Assembly: GCF_001634885.1 (NCBI RefSeq) | Contig: NZ_LWEX01000379.1 | Location: forward strand, 1-37,971 | Direction of reading: 5' to 3' | Length of the DNA: 37,971 nt | Origin: Sulfitobacter sp. HI0040 | Lineage (GTDB): Bacteria; Pseudomonadota; Alphaproteobacteria; Rhodobacterales; Rhodobacteraceae | Part shown: positions 31,511 to 37,971 of the stretch, in pieces | Numbering within the stretch: position 1 is the stretch's first letter | How the letters are laid out: the number at the start of each line of letters is the position of its first letter | The notes under the pieces: generated by a model | Databases searched by the model: none | The model's input: the letters and a program-made list of their open reading frames with translations, nothing else | Told to the model about the DNA's origin: nothing | Made by a program: the position numbers and the translations under genes

Positions 31511-31527
31511 GTCGTCATTCTGACAAC
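31511..31527 (-). promoter_or_regulatory. Flagellin leader element, copy 2
   Basis: GTTGTCAGAATGACGAC on the leftward strand lies 33 bases before the start codon of the second flagellin gene, with one base different from copy 1. Just upstream lies GCGGATAATTCCGC, which contains GCGGATAA, close to the sigma-28 -10 sequence GCCGATAA, and is itself a dyad. A small hairpin TACTA-AGAA-TAGTA follows between the element and the start codon. Confidence 0.6.
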
Positions 31528-31584
31528 TGCGGAATTATCCGCTTGGTTTGTGGTTTGATGCATGATTCTGTCAGGAATATGGCA

Positions 31585-31962
31585 TCAGATGGTCTTGTCG
31601 ACGGCTACTGAACCTGTAGCCATAATGTCACGTTTCATGCCGGAACGGCCATAAACGCCCGCCATTCCATGGCGTCCGCGGATATGGCGCACCTCGGCGA
31701 TGATCTCGGATGTGGCGCTCTGCGCCTGCTCCAGATGCTGCGCGTCGCGCAGAATCAATCCTTTCAATGCACGCAAGCGCTCGGCTTCGACGGCCTGGGG
31801 ATTCCGAGCCAGTTTCTGTTCCAGTTCCGCGCCCAGCCGGGCCTTTTCGCTTTCGTAATCGACCAGCACCGCGAAATCGCCCGCTTCAAGCGCGGCGATC
31901 TCCTTGTGCAGGATGCGTTCAAGGGCCTCGATGGTGGCCAGTGCCTCGCGCTCTGTGGTCAT
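31585..31962 (-). CDS. flgN: FlgN-like flagellar chaperone
   Basis: This 125-residue helical protein (MTTEREALATIEALERILHK) has the length and the charged helical composition of FlgN, the export chaperone of FlgK and FlgL. Sequence similarity in this family is low; the call rests on composition and position next to flgJ, flgI, flgL and flgK. The ATG overlaps the flgJ stop by 4 bases. It is the last gene of the leftward hook operon, followed by the flagellin promoter region. The longer reading would run through flgJ and is not used. Confidence 0.65.
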   Translation of the reverse strand: MTTEREALATIEALERILHKEIAALEAGDFAVLVDYESEKARLGAELEQKLARNPQAVEAERLRALKGLILRDAQHLEQAQSATSEIIAEVRHIRGRHGMAGVYGRSGMKRDIMATGSVAVDKTI

Positions 31963-32267
31963 CTTTCGCGCCCCGTCTGATACCGCAGGATCGCCGTTTC
32001 GATCCCGTCGGCGATCCCGGTGGAGCCCTGGTCGGCAATGCTGCGTCCGATGGCGTCGGACAGGAAGCTGCGCCAAGTCTCTTCTGCATGGCCACCGCCG
32101 AAATTGCCGATCTCGACGGTCGAAAGCATCTCGTCCACCATCTGGCCGAGGAACATCGCCTCGAACTCCTTGGCCGAGTCACGGGCGGCGCTCACCTGCG
32201 TCTGTGCCTGCGTGCCGGGCACTGTACCGGCGGCGGGCCGTGTCATCGAAAGAGGGGGGATCTCCAT
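31959..32267 (-). CDS. flgJ: FlgJ-type rod-binding protein, no muramidase domain
   Basis: This 102-residue protein consists of the N-terminal FlgJ rod-binding domain only (AAKEFEAMFLGQMVDEML-like stretch, then FGGGHAEETWRSFLSDAIGRSIADQG). Enterobacterial FlgJ is about three times longer because it carries a muramidase domain. Here that activity is probably supplied by the SltF-like protein encoded at 15490. The ATG has AGGAG 7 bases upstream. It follows flgI by 12 bases and overlaps flgN. The short length is usual in Rhodobacterales. Confidence 0.9.
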   Translation of the reverse strand: MEIPPLSMTRPAAGTVPGTQAQTQVSAARDSAKEFEAMFLGQMVDEMLSTVEIGNFGGGHAEETWRSFLSDAIGRSIADQGSTGIADGIETAILRYQTGRER

Positions 32268-32279
32268 CCGGTCGCTCCT

Positions 32280-33398
32280 CTATATGATCACGAGATCGGC
32301 GTGCAGCGCGCCGGCGGCCTTGATGGCCTGAAGGATCGAAATGGTCTCCGTCGCGCCGACACCGATGGCGTTCAGCCCGTCCACCAGACGCTGCAGGCTG
32401 ACCGACCCGTCGATCACGGCGAATTTCGCGTCCCGCTCCTCCACCGAAACGGAGGTATCGGGCACGATCACCGTGGTGCCACCGATGGAAAGCTCCTGCG
32501 GCTGGCTCACGTTGAAATCATCCCGGACGGTCACCGTCAGCCCGCCCTGGCTCACCGCCACGCGGTCGATCCGTACGTCGGCCCCGATCACGATGGTGCC
32601 GGAACGGGCGTCGATCACCACGCGGGCGATCTGATCCGGCTCCACCATCAGCGGCCCGATCTCCGCCATCAGATCGATGAGCGATGCCTTGCCCAGTTCC
32701 TCCACCGCGATGGTCCGCGAATCGAGCGCCTGCGCCACGCCGCCCCCCAACGCGTTGTTGATCGCGGATTCGACGCGCCGCGCTGTGGTGAAATCGGGAT
32801 TGCGCAATGCCAGCAGCACCCGGTCAAGTTCACCAAAGGCGAAGTCCACCTCACGCTCGACAATCGCGCCATTCTCGATCCGCGCGCCGGTCGGCACCCC
32901 CTCCACGATGGAGGCGTTGAGCCCCTGCGCCGCATAGCCCGCAACGGCGATGGGGCCTTGCGCCACCGCGTAAATCTCCCCGTCCGCCGCGGACAGCGGC
33001 GTGATGATCAGCGTGCCGCCCCGCAGCGACGTGGCATCGCCCAGCGAGGATACGACAACATCGATGGTGCTGCCCGCGCGGGCGAAAGGCGGCAACGCCG
33101 CCGTGACCATCACGGCGGCCGTATTGGTCGTACGCATCTGGTCTTCGGTCAGATTGCCGATGCCCAGACGTTCCAGCATCCCCTCGATGGCACTTTCCGT
33201 GAAAGGCGCGTTGCGCAGCGAATCCCCGGTGCCGTTCAGTCCGACGACCAGACCGTAGCCCACCAGCTGGTTGGACCTGACGCCCTCGATCGTCACGATA
33301 TCCTTGATCCGGACCTGCGCCGCCGCCGATGTGGCGATCAGGAGCATTCCACCCAGCAGGGCGGTGTTCAGGATGAGTGTTATCAGTCTGCCGATCAT
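32280..33398 (-). CDS. flgI: Flagellar P-ring protein FlgI
   Basis: This 372-residue periplasmic protein forms the P ring around the rod. A signal peptide covers residues 1-27 (ending ATSAAA), and the mature protein begins QVRIKDIVTIEGVRSNQLVGYGLVVGL, split here for description; family stretches include NTAAVMVTAALPPFARAG and SLGDATSLRGGTL. I chose the ATG at 33398 (GAGGG upstream); a GTG at 33413 overlapping the flgL stop is the alternative. Its partner gene for the L ring, flgH, and the chaperone flgA are not in this window. It is read between flgL and flgJ. Confidence 0.96.
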   Translation of the reverse strand: MIGRLITLILNTALLGGMLLIATSAAAQVRIKDIVTIEGVRSNQLVGYGLVVGLNGTGDSLRNAPFTESAIEGMLERLGIGNLTEDQMRTTNTAAVMVTAALPPFARAGSTIDVVVSSLGDATSLRGGTLIITPLSAADGEIYAVAQGPIAVAGYAAQGLNASIVEGVPTGARIENGAIVEREVDFAFGELDRVLLALRNPDFTTARRVESAINNALGGGVAQALDSRTIAVEELGKASLIDLMAEIGPLMVEPDQIARVVIDARSGTIVIGADVRIDRVAVSQGGLTVTVRDDFNVSQPQELSIGGTTVIVPDTSVSVEERDAKFAVIDGSVSLQRLVDGLNAIGVGATETISILQAIKAAGALHADLVII

Positions 33399-33409
33399 CG
33401 CCCGGGCCC

Positions 33410-34492
33410 TCACAGGTAATTCAGGAACGACATGCGCGACAGCCGCGCCGTCACCGCGTAGCTCGATTCGAGCTGCGTCTGCAGTTGCGTGAGTCGGCCG
33501 GCGGCATCGTATTGATCCGCCCCTTCCAGCGCGAGTTGTTCGGAGGCGAGCAGTTCGGCCCGCACCTGCTGCGTGTTGAGCGTATCGGCCAGCCGCCCAC
33601 GCGTGACACCGGCACCCGTCTCAAGGTCGGTGACCCCTGACAATCCTCCGGCGATGGCTGAACGCGCCTCTTCCATCCAGAGTGCCCGTGCATCGGGATC
33701 CGCGATGGCCGACACGTCAACCTCCGCCAGCATGGCAAGGCCCCGCAAAAGGTCTCGCATGGCCGGATTGTTCGCCTGCGCGGGCTGGCTGATCTTTTCG
33801 GTCGGTGAAATCTGCACCTCGACGAAGGGATTGGGCTGACCGCCTGCGTCCAGCTCATGGGCGCCGCGATAGAAGCTCGCTTCGAAATTGCGGTTCGGGT
33901 TGGCGACGAGCGCACTGTCGTACATCGTCTTCAACTCGTCGATCTTGGCCTGCGCGTCGGCGGCGCTCGTGATCGTGGGGCCGACAGTTCCCTGAATGAT
34001 GCCTTTGGGCGAAAGCCCCGTCTCGGGGTTCACTTCGTCCCAGGGCTGAAGCGGGATCAGGTCGCTCTTCGTCCCCGACATCGCGAATCCGGAGGTATCC
34101 TTGTAGGCGGCGCGGGCTGTGATCGTATCGATTGCGGCCTGGGCGATCTGCGACAGGTTGCGCGACGGCGACCCCCCGTTGGCCTCGCTGAAGACCAGCT
34201 GTTCCAGCACGTCCTGACCCGCGTCGCGAATACCGCCAAGCGCGCTTTCCAGCCCGGCAAAGCGCTGCGCCAGCAACTTGTTGGATTCGATGAAGCCGTC
34301 GTTGCGGGTGATCTGCATGCGGATCGCGATGGCGTCCGCGGATTTGTGGCCCAGTGCCTCGTAGGGGCGGGATTTCAGCCCGGTGGTCACTTCGCTGGCG
34401 GTATCGGCAATCTGGCCAGCCAAACGGCTGGCGTGTTCGCGCTGGCGCAGGCTCTGCAATGCGGTGGAAACGGTGCGGGATATTTCGCTCAT
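33410..34492 (-). CDS. flgL: Hook-filament junction protein FlgL (HAP3)
   Basis: This 360-residue flagellin-like protein starts MSEISRTVSTALQSLRQRE and ends with the flagellin C-terminal pattern (LQTQLESSYAVTARLSRMSFLNYL, split). Flagellin-like termini with a distinct centre and position after flgK identify it as FlgL, the second junction protein between hook and filament. The ATG follows the flgK stop by 7 bases with AGGCAGCG before it. The 3' end overlaps the possible GTG start of flgI by 4 bases. Length is slightly above the family average; nothing is truncated. Confidence 0.9.
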   Translation of the reverse strand: MSEISRTVSTALQSLRQREHASRLAGQIADTASEVTTGLKSRPYEALGHKSADAIAIRMQITRNDGFIESNKLLAQRFAGLESALGGIRDAGQDVLEQLVFSEANGGSPSRNLSQIAQAAIDTITARAAYKDTSGFAMSGTKSDLIPLQPWDEVNPETGLSPKGIIQGTVGPTITSAADAQAKIDELKTMYDSALVANPNRNFEASFYRGAHELDAGGQPNPFVEVQISPTEKISQPAQANNPAMRDLLRGLAMLAEVDVSAIADPDARALWMEEARSAIAGGLSGVTDLETGAGVTRGRLADTLNTQQVRAELLASEQLALEGADQYDAAGRLTQLQTQLESSYAVTARLSRMSFLNYL

Positions 34493-34499
34493 CGCTGCC

Positions 34500-35921
34500 T
34501 CACACCGCGTCCAGAAGCGTGTCTATCATGCTGGTCAGGCTCGTCAGAACCTGCGAATTGGCGCCATAGGCCTGTTCGATCTCCAGCAATTTCTGCAGTT
34601 CGGTGTCGATGTTGACGCCTTCGATACCGGCACGGCTGTCCTCAAAGGTGGCGAGCTTCACGGCACCGCCTTCGGCGCGGGCCTCGGCACTGACCCGTAT
34701 GTTCTGATGCGCCCCTACCAGCGTGGCGGCGTAGTCGCCGATCGTCCGGTTCGTGCCCAGCCCGGCCCCGGGCGCAAAGCCCTGCGGCGCGGAAAGCGCA
34801 TCGATAAAGGCCCCGATCTGTGCCGTGGCACCCGCGTCACCGGGGGTGGCCGCGCCCATGCCGTCGCGCAGACGCCACAAGCCCCCGCCCGCCTCCGGGC
34901 GGACCGCGTCGTTGATGCTGATGCGCCCGGCCAGCCCCACGGCCTGCGCCGGGTCGAACGCGGCCCCCGCATCGGTGAAAAGCCCCGCCTGCCCCGGCCC
35001 GATGGAGGCATCGGCAGCCTCGAAACTCTGCACAAGAACGCGGGCCAATTCGTCCAGCTGCTGGCCCATCTGGGGCAGCGTGTCCGACAGCAACGTGCTG
35101 AGCTCGGCCAGCCGGCCTTCGGAAAATCCCCGCGCCCCGGGCACGCCCGGGGTGATGTCGATATTGCCGGTCTGCAGGGCGCCGGTCTGCGGGTCGAAAG
35201 TGATCGCTGCGGCGTCGGAGCCGCGCACAAGCTCCGCCCCCCCGGTGGTATGGAGCGTCAGCGTCCCGTCGCTTTCCCACCTCGTGTCGAACTGCATCTG
35301 CCGGCCGAGATCGTCGAGCGCGCGCCCGATACGGTCGCGCAGGTCCGCCTCTCCCTGCGTTCCGGGGACTTCGAGCTGTATCTGATCGTTGAGTTGGGCG
35401 ATCCCCGATAGCGCGGCGTTGACCGTCCCAACGGTACGTCCGAATTCTTCCGCCGCATCCGCCGTCGCGGTGGTGAGCGACTGCGAAGCGGTGTTAAGCG
35501 ACTTGACCAGCGATTCTGCATTCAGCAGAACGCCGCGCTGGACCCCGGCGCTGTTGGGCGCATTGACCAGCAGATCGAGGCTTGTCTGGAATTCGGCGAC
35601 CCGTGCTGCGGGCGAAATCTCATCCCCCGGATTGCCGAGGGTCCCGAGATAGCCGTTCAGCACCTCGCCTGTCACCGTAGCACCCGCGGCCTCCGCCCCG
35701 GCGCGCCGGGTCATGGCCGCCAGCCGGTCGTCAACCTGCCGGGCGATGCGCACCTCCACCGTGCTGCCCTGCCCCGCCGGCGTGCCGCTCGTCTGGGCGG
35801 CATCGCGCCGGGCGTAGCCGGGGGTGCTCGCATTGGCGATGTTGCCGGCCACCATCGTTGCACGCTCTTCGGTCGCGCGCAGTCCGCTGCGTGAGACGTT
35901 GAAGGCGGCCGAGATGCTCAT
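34500..35921 (-). CDS. flgK: Hook-associated protein FlgK (HAP1)
   Basis: This 473-residue protein begins with the rod/hook family motif (RATMVAGNIANASTPGYARR, near residue 20) and ends with a flagellar C-terminal helix (LEIEQAYGANSQVLTSLTSMIDTLLDAV, split). Those ends and the position after flgE identify FlgK, the first hook-filament junction protein. It is somewhat shorter than the enterobacterial protein because the central region is reduced, which is common in alphaproteobacteria. It begins 17 bases after flgE and is followed by flgL after 7 bases, so the hook operon is compact. Confidence 0.94.
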   Translation of the reverse strand: MSISAAFNVSRSGLRATEERATMVAGNIANASTPGYARRDAAQTSGTPAGQGSTVEVRIARQVDDRLAAMTRRAGAEAAGATVTGEVLNGYLGTLGNPGDEISPAARVAEFQTSLDLLVNAPNSAGVQRGVLLNAESLVKSLNTASQSLTTATADAAEEFGRTVGTVNAALSGIAQLNDQIQLEVPGTQGEADLRDRIGRALDDLGRQMQFDTRWESDGTLTLHTTGGAELVRGSDAAAITFDPQTGALQTGNIDITPGVPGARGFSEGRLAELSTLLSDTLPQMGQQLDELARVLVQSFEAADASIGPGQAGLFTDAGAAFDPAQAVGLAGRISINDAVRPEAGGGLWRLRDGMGAATPGDAGATAQIGAFIDALSAPQGFAPGAGLGTNRTIGDYAATLVGAHQNIRVSAEARAEGGAVKLATFEDSRAGIEGVNIDTELQKLLEIEQAYGANSQVLTSLTSMIDTLLDAV

Positions 35922-35938
35922 TCAGCGGGTTCCCCCTA

Positions 35939-37207
35939 TCAGCGCTTGATGCGCAGGGTCTCGTCCAGCATTTCGTCGCTGGTCGTGATGATCTTGGCGT
36001 TGGACGCATAGGCCCGCTGGGTCTGGATCAGGTCGGTCAGTTCCTTCGCGATATCGACGTTGGACTGCTCCAACGCGCCGCTGACCACCCGGCCCAGCCC
36101 GTTCGACGTGGCGGAGTTGAGGTTCACCGGCCCGGAGGCGAGCGTCGAGACATAGGCGTTGCCATCGATCGACCCCATCTCGTTGGGGTTCGCGACCTGC
36201 GCGATGGGGATTTCGAACAGCGGGCGGCGCTGGCCATTGTCGAAGACACCGTAGAGCACGCCAGCCTCGCTCATCTCCGCCCGGATCAGGCTACCGGTCT
36301 GGGCACCATTATCTTCAAAGCGGGGCGCTGCGTAGTCACCGGAAAATTGGGTCATCCCGGCAAAGCTGCCCGGCGCGCCGAGGTTGATTTCCAGCGGCTG
36401 GGGCGTTCCCCCATTGGCGATGGACAGTGTCACGACCCCGGTGGCCGGATCGATCGGCAGGCCGGTTGAGGTATAGCTCGCCGGGCTGCCCGCGTTGGGG
36501 CCACTGTCGTTGAAGGCGACCGTCGCACTGCCGTAGTTGGTTCCGTCGGCATCCGTTATGGTCAGGGACCATTCATTTGGCGTCGCCGTAGGCTGCCAGG
36601 ACAGGTTCATCTCCGCCTGCCCGCCAAGCTGGTTCACATAGCGCAGGGTGGAAACGAAAGGCGCGCCGGGGGTGGCTTGCCCGGTTTCCTGCGACGGCAC
36701 ATTTCCCGACACATTGACCAGCGTGCTGGGGGAGCCGGGGATCTGGTAGTCCGCGATATTCACGGTTTCCAGATCGCCAAAGCCCGTGCGGTTCACATTG
36801 CCCACGTTGCCGTCGACGGCGGTCGGAAACCCGCTGAGGTAATAGCCCGCGGAATTGCGCAGGTTGCCATTCTGGTCGGGCGCGAAGGATCCCGCGCGCG
36901 TCATGAAGTAGTTGGATTCGACCGGATCGTTCGGATTGCGCGAGACGACAAAGAAACCATCGCCCTGAATCGCGAAGTCCGTGTTGCGGCCCGTGGTCTG
37001 CAGGATCCCCGTGTCGTCGATGTCCGACCGCGTCGTGCTGACCACACCGGCCTGCTGGTCGCCCGTGTTATGGGTGACGAAATCGGAAAAGCTCCGCCGG
37101 TAGCCTACGGTATTGGCGTTGGCGATGTTGCTCGAAATCACGCTGACCTTGGACGAATTGGCCTGCAGGCCGCTGATTCCCACTTGAAGGGCGTTGCCGA
37201 TACTCAT
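35939..37207 (-). CDS. flgE: Flagellar hook protein FlgE
   Basis: This 422-residue protein has the N-terminal flagellar rod/hook motif (SVISSNIANANTVGYRR, about 23-39), the FlgE central domains with FAIQGDGFFVVSR, and the C-terminal motif VDIAKELTDLIQTQRAYASNAKIITTSDEML, split. The combination and length fit the hook rather than the rod proteins. The ATG has GAGGAG 8 bases upstream. It heads the leftward flgE-flgK-flgL-flgI-flgJ-flgN unit; the 80 bases before it are AT-rich and contain a CtrA-like site. flgD and fliK, needed for hook capping and length, are not in this window. Confidence 0.95.
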   Translation of the reverse strand: MSIGNALQVGISGLQANSSKVSVISSNIANANTVGYRRSFSDFVTHNTGDQQAGVVSTTRSDIDDTGILQTTGRNTDFAIQGDGFFVVSRNPNDPVESNYFMTRAGSFAPDQNGNLRNSAGYYLSGFPTAVDGNVGNVNRTGFGDLETVNIADYQIPGSPSTLVNVSGNVPSQETGQATPGAPFVSTLRYVNQLGGQAEMNLSWQPTATPNEWSLTITDADGTNYGSATVAFNDSGPNAGSPASYTSTGLPIDPATGVVTLSIANGGTPQPLEINLGAPGSFAGMTQFSGDYAAPRFEDNGAQTGSLIRAEMSEAGVLYGVFDNGQRRPLFEIPIAQVANPNEMGSIDGNAYVSTLASGPVNLNSATSNGLGRVVSGALEQSNVDIAKELTDLIQTQRAYASNAKIITTSDEMLDETLRIKR

Positions 37208-37265
37208 GGATTACTCCTCTTCATCTTGTACTATTCATACGCATACAAGAATAATAAATGCGCGC

Positions 37266-37280
37266 TTAATCTTGTTCTAA
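37266..37280. promoter_or_regulatory. CtrA-like site upstream of flgE
   Basis: TTAA-N7-CTAA lies in the 80-base AT-rich gap before flgE and matches the CtrA box TTAA-N7-TTAA except for one base. A second, poorer match lies before flgB. The surrounding AT content and the flagellar context support a regulatory role; binding is not shown. Confidence 0.35.
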
Positions 37281-37287
37281 TCATGAT

Positions 37288-37971
37288 TCAATTAAGGTCT
37301 TTGTCATTTTTGTCACTCACGGCGCCTGCTCCGGTCAGTTCCAGAACGGTGTCGAGCGCCCGGTCGGCATCCGACATGCTGCTGCGCATCGCCTCCGACG
37401 TCAGCGTTTCGGGCGGCTCCACCTCGGGCGACAGGCGCAGGGCGATGTCCCGCCAGCCGGACATGTCCGACAGCAGGGGAAAGGTGCCTGCAAGTCGCTC
37501 CAGGGTATCGGCGGCGCCGATCTCATGCGCCGCAAGGGTCAGCCGCGTGGCGTCCGGAAAGGCGAAATCACTTGGATAGCGCGCCCACAACTCCATAAAG
37601 GCATCATGCGCCGCCGCCCACTTCCGCTTGTCGTAGAGCGCCTCGGCCCGGCTGCGTGCGAGCCTTGCGTCAAGCGCCCGGGCGCGCAGGGCCGCCAACT
37701 CCTCCGTCCGGCCCGCCCGCGAGAGGGCCGAGACGAGCAGCCGCTCGGCCTCGGCGTCGCTTTCCCCTGTCTCAAGGCCCACGCTCATAAGCAGGTCAAC
37801 CGCACCATCCGCCTGCCCGCCCGCCAGCAGGGCGCGCGCCTCGCCCAGCCAAAGGTCGCGCAGATAGGCGGGGTCGGTTTCGAACATCTCCAGTTCCTGC
37901 GCCGCAATCGCCAGTTCCCGCAGGTTGCGGAACTCTCGCGCGGCGGCGCTGGTGATTCCCGCCGCCAGCAG
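37288..37971 (-). CDS. Partial helical-repeat protein, possibly MotC-like (5' part beyond window)
   Basis: The reading frame is open from the right edge to the stop at 37288, giving at least 228 residues, and an internal ATG at 37887 has no clear ribosome binding site, so the true start is probably outside the window. The visible part is made of Ala/Leu/Arg-rich helical pairs (LWLGEARALLAGGQADGAVDLL, split; RRAGRTEELAALRARALDARLA type) like tetratricopeptide repeats, and has no transmembrane helix. It lies before flgE in the stator/hook region where Rhodobacterales clusters often carry a motB-linked protein. Together with motE at 20320 it may be the MotC-like stator partner, but I cannot confirm it from this fragment. 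Confidence 0.5.
   Translation of the reverse strand: MLAAGITSAAAREFRNLRELAIAAQELEMFETDPAYLRDLWLGEARALLAGGQADGAVDLLMSVGLETGESDAEAERLLVSALSRAGRTEELAALRARALDARLARSRAEALYDKRKWAAAHDAFMELWARYPSDFAFPDATRLTLAAHEIGAADTLERLAGTFPLLSDMSGWRDIALRLSPEVEPPETLTSEAMRSSMSDADRALDTVLELTGAGAVSDKNDKDLN

Noticed and set aside
31710-33419. 569-residue rightward open frame antisense to flgN, flgJ and flgI
   Set aside because: The opposite-strand genes have signal peptide, domain motifs and coupled starts; this frame has shadow composition.

Overview
The window is GC-rich alphaproteobacterial DNA, most likely from the Rhodobacterales (Roseobacter/Rhodobacter group). The evidence is the combination of FlbT, FlaF, MotE, a DUF6468 (PflI-like) protein, a DUF1217 protein, an SltF-type flagellar muramidase and a muramidase-less FlgJ inside one flagellar cluster. 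There is no rRNA, tRNA, CRISPR array, insertion sequence or prophage gene. I see no stretch over about 300 bases without a gene.

Positions 1-11086 form an acyl-CoA catabolism block. A leftward run starting at 7773 encodes two acyl-CoA dehydrogenases, two short-chain dehydrogenases, a thiolase, a nitronate monooxygenase-like flavoprotein, a histidine phosphatase and an ACAD10-type phosphotransferase that runs off the left edge. Divergent from it lie a quinone oxidoreductase-like gene, a second histidine phosphatase, a second MDR-family reductase and a MaoC hydratase. The acyl-CoA dehydrogenase pair, the MaoC hydratase, an MFE-2-type (3R)-hydroxyacyl-CoA dehydrogenase and the thiolase could together make a full (R)-specific beta-oxidation cycle. 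The natural substrate cannot be told from sequence.

Positions 11281-12480 are a regulatory spacer: a stand-alone receiver domain that has lost its phospho-acceptor Asp, and a convergent Crp/Fnr-family regulator.

Positions 12660-37971 are a large flagellar cluster in alternating blocks. fliI points left. flgB-flgC-fliE-fliQ-sltF-flhA-fliR-flhB point right (rod and export gate). fliL-fliM-DUF6468-motE point left (stator and switch accessories). fliF-fliH-fliN-fliP-fliG point right (MS ring, C ring, export). Then leftward come flaF-flbT-DUF1217, two tandem flagellin genes, and flgE-flgK-flgL-flgI-flgJ-flgN (hook, junction, P ring, chaperone). A partial protein that may be the MotC-like partner of MotE sits at the right edge. 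Not seen here are fliJ, fliO, fliK, flgA, flgD, flgF, flgG, flgH, motA, motB, fliD and every che gene; some may lie beyond the right edge.

The most interesting points are an unusual switch complex (FliM without the N-terminal CheY-binding peptide and FliG with altered EHPQ and DDR motifs), a nearly identical 17-base element in both flagellin leaders next to flbT/flaF, the split FlgJ/SltF arrangement, and an acyl-CoA dehydrogenase pair in which one subunit lacks the catalytic Glu.
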